Assembly (NCBI RefSeq): GCF_004349135.1
Contig: NZ_SMFN01000012.1
Location: forward strand, 61,103-125,102
Direction: 5' to 3'
Source of the DNA: Flavobacterium sandaracinum
GTDB lineage: Bacteria > Bacteroidota > Bacteroidia > Flavobacteriales > Flavobacteriaceae
Length of the DNA stretch: 64,000 bases
The translations under genes and the position numbers were made by a program. This document shows, piece after piece, positions 43,410 to 52,774 of the stretch. Numbering within the stretch: position 1 is the stretch's first letter; each line of letters begins with the position of its first letter. The notes below the pieces were generated by a model. The model was not told the origin of the DNA. It ran no database searches and worked only from the letters and a program-made list of their open reading frames with translations.

Positions 43410-43942
43410 AAAAGGAAAATAAAAAACTAGATCAATTATTTGAAAAATTTGAAAATCAATGGGACATCGAGACTCTTGAAAGTAATCATGAGAAACGATT
43501 TATACAAAAATTAAAATCCAAAAAATCAAAGTGGAAACGCTTCGTGTCTATAGGTATTGCTGCTTCTATCGTCCTAATGTTAGGTCTTTCATTCATTTAT
43601 AATACACCCAAGAAAACGGAAGAATTGCAATTTGCGTCTAAAGAAACCAAACAAACGGATTCGATTTTTACTGTTTTAATTGAAAAGGAATTAGAAAAAA
43701 TAAAAGAAAAAAAATCACCTGAAAACGAAAAAATAATCGCTGACGCACTCAAACAAATGCGAACATTGGACAACGATTACGACAAAATAATTAAGGAACT
43801 TGAAACTAATGGAGAAAGTAAACAGATTATTTATGCAATGATCAGTAATCTTCAAACGCGGATTTCTTTTTTGCAAAGCGTACTACAACATATTGAAAAT
43901 AAGGAACAAATAATAAAAATAGCTGATGAAAAAACAATGTAA
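43406..43942 (+). CDS. Membrane protein, probable anti-sigma factor for the adjacent ECF sigma
   Basis: The start is the ATG at 43406 that overlaps the sigma stop (ATGA), giving 178 residues (MKKENKKLDQLFEKFENQWD). A single membrane span lies at about 49-66 (FVSIGIAASIVLMLGLSF). The N-terminal part is cytosolic, short and charged, where a sigma factor would be held; the periplasmic half (about 70-178) is a coiled-coil-like, Glu/Lys-rich region with KQIIYAMISNLQTRISFLQS. No zinc HxxxCxxC anti-sigma motif is present. Translational coupling, topology and position imply an anti-sigma role. The last 17 bases overlap the next gene. Confidence 0.7.
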   Translation: MKKENKKLDQLFEKFENQWDIETLESNHEKRFIQKLKSKKSKWKRFVSIGIAASIVLMLGLSFIYNTPKKTEELQFASKETKQTDSIFTVLIEKELEKIKEKKSPENEKIIADALKQMRTLDNDYDKIIKELETNGESKQIIYAMISNLQTRISFLQSVLQHIENKEQIIKIADEKTM

Positions 43943-44987
43943 AATACTAATTTTATTTATTTTGGTTCCAATTTTTGGATATGCAATCGATAATGATTTC
44001 CTGCATTCAAAAGAAAAAAATATTAAAAAAGCGTATTATGTAAATCCTGACGCTACGCTTTCGATTGACAATTCGTACGGTACGATTTCAGTAACTACTT
44101 GGAACGAAGACAAAATTGAACTTGGTATTAGTATCAAAGTGAGTGGCGATAATGAGAATTGGGTCAACCAACGTATAGAAACTATTGCTGTTGACATAAT
44201 CGCTCTGAAAGGAATGATTTCTGCCAAAACAATTCTAGGAAATTCCAGCTTCAAAGGTCAAGGCAAAAACAATAGTTTTGAGATAAATTATATGCTAAAA
44301 ATTCCCAGAAATGGAAGTGTAAAACTCAATAACAAATACGGTAATATCAATACCACTGATTTATTTGCAGAAGCGGATATTAAATGTAAATATGGAAAAT
44401 TAACCTTGGGGAGATTGTCTGGAAACAGCACTATTCAAATGGAATATTGCAATAACTCGAGTATTGAATTTCTAAAAAATGGAATGGTTACTGCTAAATA
44501 TTCGAATCTAAAAATTAGCGAAACAACTAAGCTCGATTTAATTTCGGATTACACAGATATCGAAATTGAGCAAAGTGATGCTATTAAATACAACAGTAAA
44601 TATGGTAAAATCAGAATTCAAAATGTAAAAACCCTCGACGCAACAGGAAATTATTTGACGATAAAAATTGGAGAAGTCTTTGATTATTTAAAACTGAACA
44701 CAAAATATAGCTCTTTAGCCGTTCAATCCATAAATGCTAAGGCAAATTCGGTTACTGTAGTTGCGGGATATACCGGAATTAATATTGGATACGCTACTAA
44801 TTTTGCCTTTGATTTTAATGTGCTTTTAAAATACGCTACCTTTAAATATGATTCTGATTTAGAAATTGATTCTAAAGAAGAAGTATCAAATTCAAAAAAA
44901 TACAGCGGTTTTCACAAGAAAAAAGGACTTAATAATTTGAGTATAATTTCAGATTATGGAAACGTAACATTAACTAAAAACCAATAA
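43926..44987 (+). CDS. Secreted beta-repeat protein, DUF4097-like
   Basis: 353 residues; a signal peptide (MKKQCKILILFILVPIFGYA) then a repetitive beta domain with periodic [KS]-Y-[GS] turns: NSYGTISVTTW, NKYGNINTTDL, CKYGKLTLGRL, AKYSNLKISET, SKYGKIRIQNV, TKYSSLAVQSI, SDYGNVTLTK. Such spacing (mostly 20-45 residues) suggests a single-stranded right-handed beta-helix as in DUF4097 and head-GIN proteins. The function is unknown; it is exported and probably periplasmic or surface-bound. It overlaps the anti-sigma-like gene by 17 bases and lies 16 bases before a second such protein. Confidence 0.75.
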   Translation: MKKQCKILILFILVPIFGYAIDNDFLHSKEKNIKKAYYVNPDATLSIDNSYGTISVTTWNEDKIELGISIKVSGDNENWVNQRIETIAVDIIALKGMISAKTILGNSSFKGQGKNNSFEINYMLKIPRNGSVKLNNKYGNINTTDLFAEADIKCKYGKLTLGRLSGNSTIQMEYCNNSSIEFLKNGMVTAKYSNLKISETTKLDLISDYTDIEIEQSDAIKYNSKYGKIRIQNVKTLDATGNYLTIKIGEVFDYLKLNTKYSSLAVQSINAKANSVTVVAGYTGINIGYATNFAFDFNVLLKYATFKYDSDLEIDSKEEVSNSKKYSGFHKKKGLNNLSIISDYGNVTLTKNQ

Positions 44988-45003
44988 CCAAAGAACAACA
45001 CTT

Positions 45004-45738
45004 ATGAAAAAATCAATTCAATTATTTGTCAGTTGCGCAGTATTAATGACGTCGATAGCTCAAGCGCAATGGTCCTCAAAATCAAAAATAAATGGTAATG
45101 GAACTTTAGTATCCGAAAAAAGAACGACATCCGCCTACGATGAAATTGCTGTAATAGGCTTTTTTGATGTGGAATTAGTTTCGGGTAATGAAGGCAACAT
45201 AACTGTAAAAGGAGAAGAAAATTTACTGCCTTACATCAAAATTGAAGTGGTCAATAAAGTTTTGAAAATTTATGCAGAAAAGAACAAATACATCAGCAGC
45301 AGCAAAGGGAAAGAAATTATTATAACTGTTCCTTTCGAAAGTATTAATCAAGTTTCTTTAACCGGTTCTGGCGATGTATTGACTAAAAATCGCATCCAAT
45401 CAAAATCATTTTCAGCTAAATTAATTGGCTCTGGCGACCTGAATTTAGAAGTAGAAGCGGATGATATAGACGCAAATTTAAGTGGTTCCGGAGATTTAAA
45501 ACTAACCGGTACAGCGGTAAATTTAAACAGTAATCTTAACGGATCAGGTGATATAGATGCTGCTAACTTAAAAGCTAAAAACGTAACAGCAACCGTTTCT
45601 GGATCAGGAGACAATACAGTTTTCTGCAGTGATAGCCTTCATGCAAGAGTTTCTGGTTCCGGAGACATTGAATACAAAGGCGATCCAAAGAAAAAAGATA
45701 CCAAAGTGACAGGCTCAGGTACTATTTCAAAAGCTTAA
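45004..45738 (+). CDS. Head-GIN-domain (DUF2807) secreted protein
   Basis: The 244 residues start with a signal peptide ending near AQA(20)-QWS and have the DUF2807 pattern: the KRTTSAYDEIAVIGFFDVEL opening, then seven copies of a SGSGD repeat about 20 residues apart (TGSGDVLTK, IGSGDLNLE, SGSGDLKLT, NGSGDIDAA, SGSGDNTVF, SGSGDIEYK, TGSGTIS). This forms a small beta-solenoid; its role (surface adhesion or binding a cell-envelope ligand) is not known. The terminator just after it ends the sigma operon, so it is the last product of that set. Confidence 0.9.
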   Translation: MKKSIQLFVSCAVLMTSIAQAQWSSKSKINGNGTLVSEKRTTSAYDEIAVIGFFDVELVSGNEGNITVKGEENLLPYIKIEVVNKVLKIYAEKNKYISSSKGKEIIITVPFESINQVSLTGSGDVLTKNRIQSKSFSAKLIGSGDLNLEVEADDIDANLSGSGDLKLTGTAVNLNSNLNGSGDIDAANLKAKNVTATVSGSGDNTVFCSDSLHARVSGSGDIEYKGDPKKKDTKVTGSGTISKA

Positions 45739-45761
45739 TTTAGAATTTAGCATGTTATAGC

Positions 45762-45796
45762 AAGGTGTTTTATTAATTTAAAACACCTTTTTTTGG
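45762..45796 (+). terminator. Terminator of the ECF sigma / head-GIN operon
   Basis: AAGGTGTTTTA (45762-45772) pairs perfectly with TAAAACACCTT (45779-45789), then T's follow on the plus strand. The loop holds the stop codon of the convergent MFS gene (45773-45775), so one sequence serves both purposes. Confidence 0.88.
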
Positions 45797-47098
45797 CACT
45801 CTTTTCAATAATAAAACAGCTATTACAAAAAACACTCCCAAAAATACGATAGCAAGTCTTGGGCTTCCAGTAATCTGATCAATAATTCCATAGACTAACA
45901 TTCCAATTACGATTCCAATTTTTTCAGCAACATCATAAAAACTAAAAAAAGACGCTGTATCCTGCGTTTCTGGTAATAATTTAGAATACGTAGAACGCGA
46001 TAGAGCTTGAATTCCTCCCATTACCAAACCTGCAATTGACGCCATTATATAAAAATGAATGGGTAAAGTAATAAAAAATGCAAGTGCACAAAAAACAGCC
46101 CAAATACAATTAATGAAAATCAAAGTTGGAATATTACCAAATTTTTCTGATGCCCTTGAAGTTAGAACCGCACCAAGAACCGCTACTAATTGAATGATTA
46201 AGATACAAATAATTAAACCCGTTGTACTCTCCGCTTTAGAAGACCAAGCAATTTCTTGTGCACCAAAGTAAGTGGCAACTAGCATTACTGTTTGTACAGC
46301 CATACTTGAAACAAAAAAACCTCCTAAATATCGTTTCAATGCAATATTTTCTTTTAACAAAATCCAGACCTTTTTTAACTCTTTAAAACCATTTAGAATA
46401 ACATGATGCGTTACTTTACGGTCACTATTTTTATTTCCTTTTGGTAAAAAATAATAGGTGTACTGACTGAATAAAATCCACCAAACTCCCACCATTACAA
46501 AGGAATATCGCATGGCTTTCATAGCTGCTTCACCATCAGTTCCAGAAATCCCAAAAAGCTTGGGCTTCATAATCATCGCTAAATTGACAATCAATAAAAT
46601 TACACTTCCGATATATCCCAAAGAATATCCTTTGGCACTAATTTTATCTTGCTGCTCTACATAAGCAATATCAGGCAAATAAGAATTATAAAAAACTAAA
46701 CTTCCCCAATACCCAATCAATCCTAGAAAATAAAATGCCAATCCGAGGTAAATATTGTCCAGATTGAACCAATACAATCCCATACAAGACAAAGCTCCCA
46801 GATAGCAAAAGAATTTCATAAATACTTTTTTATTCCCAACATAATCTGCAATTCCAGATAATAACGGCGAAATAAAAGCAACTAATAAAAATGCAAAAGC
46901 AGTCACGAAACTAATTAAAGCGGAATTTTTTAGATGCAAACCAAAAACATCAATATAATGATCTCGTTCAGAAAATAAAGCCTCATAAAAAATTGGGAAT
47001 ACTGCAGATGCAATAGTAAGTGTATAAACGGAATTTGCCCAATCATAAAAAGCCCAAGCATTCAATAATTTTTTACTTCCTTTAGGTAAATCAGCCAT
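45773..47098 (-). CDS. MFS transporter, UMF1 / vacuole-effluxer Atg22-like family
   Basis: A 441-residue membrane protein with twelve predicted spans. The N-terminal NAWAFYDWANSVYTLTIASAVFP (about 12-34) is the diagnostic UMF1/Atg22 family motif; GGIQALSRSTYSKLLPETQDTASFF in the second half is another. Family members are thought to export amino acids or other small solutes, but bacterial substrates are unproven. It is a single minus-strand gene, convergent with the sigma operon, with the last codons in the shared terminator region. Confidence 0.92.
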   Translation of the reverse strand: MADLPKGSKKLLNAWAFYDWANSVYTLTIASAVFPIFYEALFSERDHYIDVFGLHLKNSALISFVTAFAFLLVAFISPLLSGIADYVGNKKVFMKFFCYLGALSCMGLYWFNLDNIYLGLAFYFLGLIGYWGSLVFYNSYLPDIAYVEQQDKISAKGYSLGYIGSVILLIVNLAMIMKPKLFGISGTDGEAAMKAMRYSFVMVGVWWILFSQYTYYFLPKGNKNSDRKVTHHVILNGFKELKKVWILLKENIALKRYLGGFFVSSMAVQTVMLVATYFGAQEIAWSSKAESTTGLIICILIIQLVAVLGAVLTSRASEKFGNIPTLIFINCIWAVFCALAFFITLPIHFYIMASIAGLVMGGIQALSRSTYSKLLPETQDTASFFSFYDVAEKIGIVIGMLVYGIIDQITGSPRLAIVFLGVFFVIAVLLLKRVPKKGVLN

Positions 47099-47221
47099 GT
47101 ATATTTATTTATGTTGCGAATTTATTTAATTTTCGCTGATAAAATTCAAAAAACAACTTTTTTTGATTGTAACAACTAGCGTATGAATTACAAGGTATTA
47201 AAACGAGTAAAATTTTAAAAC

Positions 47222-47252
47222 GAAAAAAGGCTACTCTCACTCGAGAATAGCC
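47222..47252 (-). terminator. Terminator of the M48 gene
   Basis: Minus-strand GGCTATTCTC / GAGAGTAGCC with a small mismatch forms a hairpin (47229-47252) followed by six T. It is 41 bases past the stop at 47293. Confidence 0.8.
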
Positions 47253-47292
47253 CATTTAGATGTTCAATAAAGAACACTATAATTTCAAATTG

Positions 47293-48108
47293 TTATTTGT
47301 AAATAATACCAACTTTAGCAGCTAAAGCTTTAGATTCTGGAATTAATGCTTTCAAATTTGCAATTCTTGTTGCATCAGAAGGGTGTGTACTAAAAAACTC
47401 TGATGGTGCTTGACCTGAAGATTGCGCAGCCATTCTAGACCAGAAATTAATCGATTCATCTGGATTATATCCTGCAATTGCCATTAAAGTAAGTCCAATT
47501 TTATCTGCTTCCGTCTCGTGATTCCTACTAAAAGGTAGCATTACACCATATTGTGAACCCATACCATACGCTTGACCCCATATTTGTTGGGTTTGTTCAC
47601 TTTTTCCTCCAGTAGCTACAGCAACTCCTACAGCTCCTAATTGTTGTAATTGAGAAGCACTCATACGTTGCGCACCATGATTTGCTAAGGCGTGAGAAAC
47701 TTCATGACCCATTACAGTTGCTAAACCTGAATCATTCAATGTTACTGGTAAAATTCCGGAATAAACAACAATTTTCCCTCCTGGCATACACCAAGCATTT
47801 ACTTCTTTATTATCAATCAATTTGTATTCCCAACGGTAATCCGCTAAATATTGTGATTGACCTAAATACGTTAAATATTTTTCGGCTGCAGCTTTAATTC
47901 GTATTCCTATTGCTTCCACTTTTCTAGCATCTGCAGTTCCGGTAATTACTTTATTTTCCTTTAAAAAAGTACCATATTGTTGAAATGATGTTGGAAACAA
48001 TTCACTGTTAGAAACAAAATTTAAACTTTTCTTCCCTGTAATTGGATTAGTTGCGCAAGAATAAACCAATCCTGCTGCAAAAATCCCTATTAATAAATGC
48101 TTTTTCAT
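47293..48108 (-). CDS. M48-family metallopeptidase, lipoprotein
   Basis: A 271-residue zinc protease with a lipobox (LVYSC, Cys18), so membrane-attached on the periplasmic side. The catalytic HExxH is HEVSHALANH (about 151-160), the third ligand lies in HETEADKIGL (about 204-213). NPITGKKSLNFVSNSEL, right after the Cys, is typical of this Oma1/BepA/YcaL-like subgroup, which degrades misfolded outer-membrane or lipoprotein clients. It is a single gene with a -7 box (TATTTTTG) 24 bases upstream. Confidence 0.92.
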   Translation of the reverse strand: MKKHLLIGIFAAGLVYSCATNPITGKKSLNFVSNSELFPTSFQQYGTFLKENKVITGTADARKVEAIGIRIKAAAEKYLTYLGQSQYLADYRWEYKLIDNKEVNAWCMPGGKIVVYSGILPVTLNDSGLATVMGHEVSHALANHGAQRMSASQLQQLGAVGVAVATGGKSEQTQQIWGQAYGMGSQYGVMLPFSRNHETEADKIGLTLMAIAGYNPDESINFWSRMAAQSSGQAPSEFFSTHPSDATRIANLKALIPESKALAAKVGIIYK

Positions 48109-48131
48109 AATTTTAAATATTTAATATTTAA

Positions 48132-48139
48132 CAAAAATA
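48132..48139 (-). promoter_or_regulatory. -7 promoter element of the M48 gene
   Basis: Minus-strand TATTTTTG (TAnnTTTG), 24 bases before the start codon; no TTG at ideal spacing. Confidence 0.45.
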
Positions 48140-48196
48140 CACGTATTATAAAGTTTAATGTTTACATAATTAAATATAAAAGTTTCAACTTTATTG

Positions 48197-50596
48197 TTAT
48201 TCTCCAATAATGTGCAATGCCGTAAACTCCTTATCAACAATTAAATAGCCTTCTTTCTCTAAAGTGTTTTTGTCAAATGACACCTCTACATTATCAATTT
48301 CAATCGTTTTTACTTTAAAGGGTAATCCTATGAGATTAATTTTATACTTAGAATAATTTGTATCATATTTTCCTTCTTTGTGCAATTGAATAATCAATTC
48401 ATTTTCCTTACCAGTGGTTTTAAAGGATAAGAAGCTGTATCTTCCTTTTTTGTAATCATAACCATCTTGAGCATCTTCGTAGACTACTGATTTTTCTTTT
48501 CCTTCTTTGTAGTAAATATCTAAAGTCAGCTCATCAAATTCTAACTCTCCCACATATTGTTGTACAGGATATTTAGGAATAATTGCTCCCGCTTTCACAA
48601 AAATTGGAATTTGATCAAATTTAGTATCTACCCAAATTTCCTTTCCTCCTTTTACTTTTTCATTCGACCAATAATTATACCATTGTCCACGAGGAATATA
48701 CATTCTTCTTCCTAAAGAATTTGGTTCTAAAATTGGACAAACTAATATCTGATTTCCAAAAACAAATTCATCATTTCTGTAATGCGTTTGAATATCTTCT
48801 TGATCATAATAAACTAATGGTTTCAACATAGGAATTCCTTCCTCAATGTATTGCCAGAACATAGTGTATAAATAAGGTAATAATTGATACCTTAAATTGA
48901 CGAATTTCCTGGTGATATTAATAACCTCTTCGTCAAAAGCCCAAGGTTCTTGATCTCCATGATCTCCTGAAGAGTGCGTTCTGCAAAATGGATGGAAAAC
49001 GCCCAGTTGAATCCAACGTGCGTATAATTCTCCAGAAGGTTGTTCTGCAAATCCTCCAATATCTGATCCAGTGAAACCCATTCCCGAAATTGACATGCGT
49101 TGCACCTGAATATTGGCTATCCATAAATGTTCCCAAGTAGCCACATTATCTCCAGTCCAGGACGATGTGTAGCGTTGCGCACCTGCATAAGCTGATCTCG
49201 TAATTACAAAAGGTCTTTTAGGATACGCAAATCGTTTCACACCATGATACGTTGCTCTTGCCATTTGCGTACCATAAATATTGTGTGCTTTCCTATGACT
49301 GCAAGGGTTTCCATCATAATCGTGGCGCACATCCATGGGAAACGTTTTATTAGGAACTTCCATAACGGCAGGTTCGTTCATATCATTCCACACTCCTTTT
49401 ACCCCAATATCTGAAATCAATTCTTTGAATAATCCTGCCCACCATTCTCTTACCACAGGATTCGTATAATCCGGAAAGTTACATTCTCCCGGCCAAACTT
49501 TCCCTTTCATGTAAGGACCGTCAGCTCTTTTACAGAAATAATCTTTCTCTAAAGCTTCTTTATAAATTGAATATTCTTTATCGATTTTTATTCCCGGATC
49601 AATAATCACGACAGTTTTGAAACCATCTTCGGCAAGTTCAGCCACCATTTTTTTAGGATCAGGAAAATATTCTTTGTTCCAAGTGAAGCATCGAAAACCT
49701 TCCATATAATCTATATCCAAATACAAAGCATCACAAGGAATTTTTAATTCTCTGAATTTGGCAGCAACTTCTTTCAAATTACTTTCCGGATAGTAACTCC
49801 ATTTACATTGGTGATATCCAAGTGCCCAAAGCGGCGGTAGCTCTGGTTTACCCGTCAAATGGGTATAAGTTGTAACCACATCCTGCATTTCAGGACCGTA
49901 AATGAAGTAATAATTCATTTCTCCTCCTTCAGCCCAAAAACTGGTTACATTTCTTCTTTCGTGACAAAAATCAAAATAGGTTCTAAAAGTATTATCAAAG
50001 AAAATACCATACGATTGTTTGTTTTGTAATCCAATATAAAACGGAACTACTTTGTACAAAGGTTCTTGGTCTTTTTGAAAAGCATACTGATCCGTGGCAA
50101 AATTTTCCAGTCTCTTACCCTTAAGATTCATTTGAGTTGCTTTATCGCCAAGTCCGTAAAAGCATTCTCCATCTTTAGAAGCTTTACTCATTTTTACGAT
50201 ATTACCACCATATTCATAGCTTTCTTCCCAATGAAATCCAAGTTCATCTTCTAAAATAATAGTGTCCTCTAAATCAAAAATTGACAATCGCATGTCATTT
50301 TTTTGAATCCTGCACTTTACTTTACTGGTTTTAATCTGATAATAATCGGCTACTTCTGATATTTCCAGATGATTGTACCCATGGGAATGATTTTTATCTA
50401 CTGCATAAGAAAAATCATTGCTAAAATATCCTTTTGTAGTAAACCTAAACCGAATTAAACTATCTCTTAAAACCGTTACTTTTAATATGACACTATTATC
50501 TGTATGAAAACTTATCGAATCAACTTCATGTTCAAAAGAGACTATTTTAGTAGGATATAAATCTCCTTTATATTCTAATTCTGTATTTGTAATCAT
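48197..50596 (-). CDS. Glycoside hydrolase family 31 alpha-glucosidase-like enzyme
   Basis: A 799-residue cytosolic GH31 protein without a signal peptide. N-terminal beta-sandwich domain, then the TIM barrel with PLWALGYHQCKWSY, LDIDYMEGFRCFTWN, the nucleophile Asp in KGVWNDMNEPAV (near residue 405) and the acid/base Asp in WTGDN (about 482); QLGVFHPFCRTHS continues. C-terminal GH31 domains follow. It should release glucose from alpha-1,4 or -1,6 glucans or maltooligosaccharides, suiting glycogen turnover, as it is the fourth gene of a glgA-glgC-glgB-GH31 set. It is separated from glgB by 197 bases holding a hairpin and its own -7 box, so it may also be independently controlled. Confidence 0.92.
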   Translation of the reverse strand: MITNTELEYKGDLYPTKIVSFEHEVDSISFHTDNSVILKVTVLRDSLIRFRFTTKGYFSNDFSYAVDKNHSHGYNHLEISEVADYYQIKTSKVKCRIQKNDMRLSIFDLEDTIILEDELGFHWEESYEYGGNIVKMSKASKDGECFYGLGDKATQMNLKGKRLENFATDQYAFQKDQEPLYKVVPFYIGLQNKQSYGIFFDNTFRTYFDFCHERRNVTSFWAEGGEMNYYFIYGPEMQDVVTTYTHLTGKPELPPLWALGYHQCKWSYYPESNLKEVAAKFRELKIPCDALYLDIDYMEGFRCFTWNKEYFPDPKKMVAELAEDGFKTVVIIDPGIKIDKEYSIYKEALEKDYFCKRADGPYMKGKVWPGECNFPDYTNPVVREWWAGLFKELISDIGVKGVWNDMNEPAVMEVPNKTFPMDVRHDYDGNPCSHRKAHNIYGTQMARATYHGVKRFAYPKRPFVITRSAYAGAQRYTSSWTGDNVATWEHLWIANIQVQRMSISGMGFTGSDIGGFAEQPSGELYARWIQLGVFHPFCRTHSSGDHGDQEPWAFDEEVINITRKFVNLRYQLLPYLYTMFWQYIEEGIPMLKPLVYYDQEDIQTHYRNDEFVFGNQILVCPILEPNSLGRRMYIPRGQWYNYWSNEKVKGGKEIWVDTKFDQIPIFVKAGAIIPKYPVQQYVGELEFDELTLDIYYKEGKEKSVVYEDAQDGYDYKKGRYSFLSFKTTGKENELIIQLHKEGKYDTNYSKYKINLIGLPFKVKTIEIDNVEVSFDKNTLEKEGYLIVDKEFTALHIIGE

Positions 50597-50640
50597 ATTT
50601 TATGGTATTTACTTTGATCTTAATCTAAAATTCAAACTTA

Positions 50641-50648
50641 CAAATTTA
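50641..50648 (-). promoter_or_regulatory. -7 promoter element of the GH31 gene
   Basis: Minus-strand TAAATTTG, 45 bases before the GH31 start. ATAACGTTAT, a perfect 10-base palindrome (50685-50694), lies about 40 bases upstream of it and could be a LacI-type operator half or core; no regulator gene is close. Confidence 0.4.
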
Positions 50649-50727
50649 GTTTGTAAACGGTTAAATTTGTGAGTTTTATTAACGATAACGTTATAGTGTA
50701 TTTCAATCTAGCAGTTAAAACTATATA

Positions 50728-50760
50728 ATAATGGTTTCCATAATAAATGAAAACCATTAT
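50728..50760 (-). terminator. Probable terminator or attenuator after glgB
   Basis: ATAATGGTTT (50728-50737) pairs with AAACCATTAT (50751-50760) across a 13-base loop. On the minus strand it follows the glgB stop (50794) by 33 bases; the following T content is weak, so it may only attenuate. Confidence 0.5.
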
Positions 50761-50793
50761 CTATTCTTAATCAACAAAAAAACAATTTTGTAC

Positions 50794-52701
50794 TTATGAA
50801 ATTTTAAATACAGTAACGCTTAAAGGTGGCAAAAGTAATTCTGTTGAATAATCTCTTCCATCGTACGGCATTGCTTCAATTGCAATTTTTTTAGCGTTTG
50901 AAACGCCGCTTCCTCCATAATTGGAAGCGTCACTATTAAAAATTTCTGTCAATTTTCCTTTTTTGGGCAAACCAATACGATAATTAGAACGTACTATTTG
51001 CGTAAAATTACAAACTACAATGACGTCATTTTTTGGATCATTTCCTTTACGTATGAAAGACATAACCGCATTTTGATGATCCGAGTAATTGATCCATTCA
51101 AAACCATCTGCACTAAATTGTTTTTCATGTAAAGCAGGCTGATTTTTATATAGTTTATTCAAATCAGTTATTAATTTTTTGACTCCGGAATGAAAAGGAT
51201 ATTGCAATAAATGCCAGTCTAAACTTCCTTCAAAATTCCATTCGCCACTTTGTCCAAATTCACTTCCCATGAACAACAATTTAGTTCCGGGATGCATAAA
51301 CATATAGCCATAGAGTAATCGGAGATTCGCAAATTTCTGCCATTCATCACCGGGCATTCTTCCTGCAATAGATTTTTTTCCGTACACTACTTCATCATGC
51401 GAAAGTGGTAGCATAAAATTCTCCGAAAAAGTATAGGTCATCGAGAAAGTCAAATCATTTTGATGATACTTTCTATAAACAGTGTCTTTCTGAAAATATT
51501 CTAACGTATCATGCATCCAACCCATCATCCATTTCATACCAAAACCTAAACCACCAATGGACGTAGGTCTAGAAACCATAGGGAAAGACGTGCTTTCTTC
51601 GGCGATGGTTTGTACGCCTTCATAATTAGAATAAACAGCTTCATTAAATTCTTTCAGAAAACTGATCGTATCCAAATTTTCTCTTCCACCGTAAATATTA
51701 GGTTCCCACTCGCCATCATCTCTGGAATAATCCAAATACAACATCGAGGCAACAGCATCTACACGCAACGCATCGGCGTGATAATTATGCAACCAAAACA
51801 ACGCATTACTGATTAGAAAGGAACGAACTTCATTTCGTCCATAATTGAAAACTAAACTTTTCCAATCAGGATGATATCCTTTTCTACGATCCGGATGCTC
51901 AAAAAGATTTGATCCATCAAAAAACCCTAAACCATGCGCATCATCCGGAAAATGTGAAGGAACCCAATCCAGAATTACTCCAATTCCGGCTTCGTGTAAT
52001 TTGTCTACCAAATGCATAAACTCTTGCGGATTCCCAAAGCGGGATGTTGGCGCAAAATATCCCACTAATTGATATCCCCAAGACGGATCATAAGGATATT
52101 CCATGATGGGCATAAACTCAACATGCGTAAATCCGGTTTCTTTAATGTAGTTTACCAAATCTTCTGCAAATTCCAGATAGGTCAAAAATCGATTTTCCGT
52201 TGTATGTCGCTTCCACGATCCTAAATGGACTTCGTAAACGGAATAAGGTTTGTCCAAACCATTATGATTTTGACGCGTCTCCATCCACTTTTTGTCTTTC
52301 CACTTATACTCTAAGTCCCAAACAACTGATGCCGTATGCGGTGGTTTTTCACAGTAAAAAGCAAAAGGATCAGCTTTCTCCGTTACAATACCTCCGTTAT
52401 TAGATTGTATTTTATATTTATAGGTTGTCCCTTTTTTGACATTTGGAATAAAACCTTCCCAAATACCTGATGAATCCCAACGAACTTCTAAAAGATGTTC
52501 GCCTTGTGTCCAAAAGTTGAACTCTCCAACCACTGATACCGAATGAGCGGTAGGAGCCCAAACTGCAAAATAAACGCCATCTACTCCGTCAACTGAAATA
52601 AGATGTGCACCAAGTTTTTCATACAGGCGGAAATGTTTCCCAGCTTTAAATAAATCGATGTCAAAATCGGTAAAAAGAGAATGCGTAATAACTTTACTCA
52701 T
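50794..52701 (-). CDS. glgB: 1,4-alpha-glucan branching enzyme
   Basis: A 635-residue GH13 branching enzyme that cuts an alpha-1,4 chain and reattaches it by alpha-1,6 linkage to form glycogen branches. The N-terminal CBM48 module (YFAVWAPTAHSVSVVGEFN) is followed by the catalytic barrel: YEVHLGSW, DWVPSHFPDD, nucleophile Asp in ALRVDAVASML (near 315), Glu in TIAEESTSFP (near 367) and MLPLSHDEVVYGK (near 435). The C-terminal domain ends in VTVFKI. The shorter N-terminus (no N1 domain) is the GH13_9 short form. It follows glgC by 73 bases. Confidence 0.96.
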   Translation of the reverse strand: MSKVITHSLFTDFDIDLFKAGKHFRLYEKLGAHLISVDGVDGVYFAVWAPTAHSVSVVGEFNFWTQGEHLLEVRWDSSGIWEGFIPNVKKGTTYKYKIQSNNGGIVTEKADPFAFYCEKPPHTASVVWDLEYKWKDKKWMETRQNHNGLDKPYSVYEVHLGSWKRHTTENRFLTYLEFAEDLVNYIKETGFTHVEFMPIMEYPYDPSWGYQLVGYFAPTSRFGNPQEFMHLVDKLHEAGIGVILDWVPSHFPDDAHGLGFFDGSNLFEHPDRRKGYHPDWKSLVFNYGRNEVRSFLISNALFWLHNYHADALRVDAVASMLYLDYSRDDGEWEPNIYGGRENLDTISFLKEFNEAVYSNYEGVQTIAEESTSFPMVSRPTSIGGLGFGMKWMMGWMHDTLEYFQKDTVYRKYHQNDLTFSMTYTFSENFMLPLSHDEVVYGKKSIAGRMPGDEWQKFANLRLLYGYMFMHPGTKLLFMGSEFGQSGEWNFEGSLDWHLLQYPFHSGVKKLITDLNKLYKNQPALHEKQFSADGFEWINYSDHQNAVMSFIRKGNDPKNDVIVVCNFTQIVRSNYRIGLPKKGKLTEIFNSDASNYGGSGVSNAKKIAIEAMPYDGRDYSTELLLPPLSVTVFKIS

Positions 52702-52774
52702 ATAACAATTGTATAATTCTACTTTTTATAAACAGAATAGAATATTATTTTTTCAGAAAAAACAGTTTAAAAAT

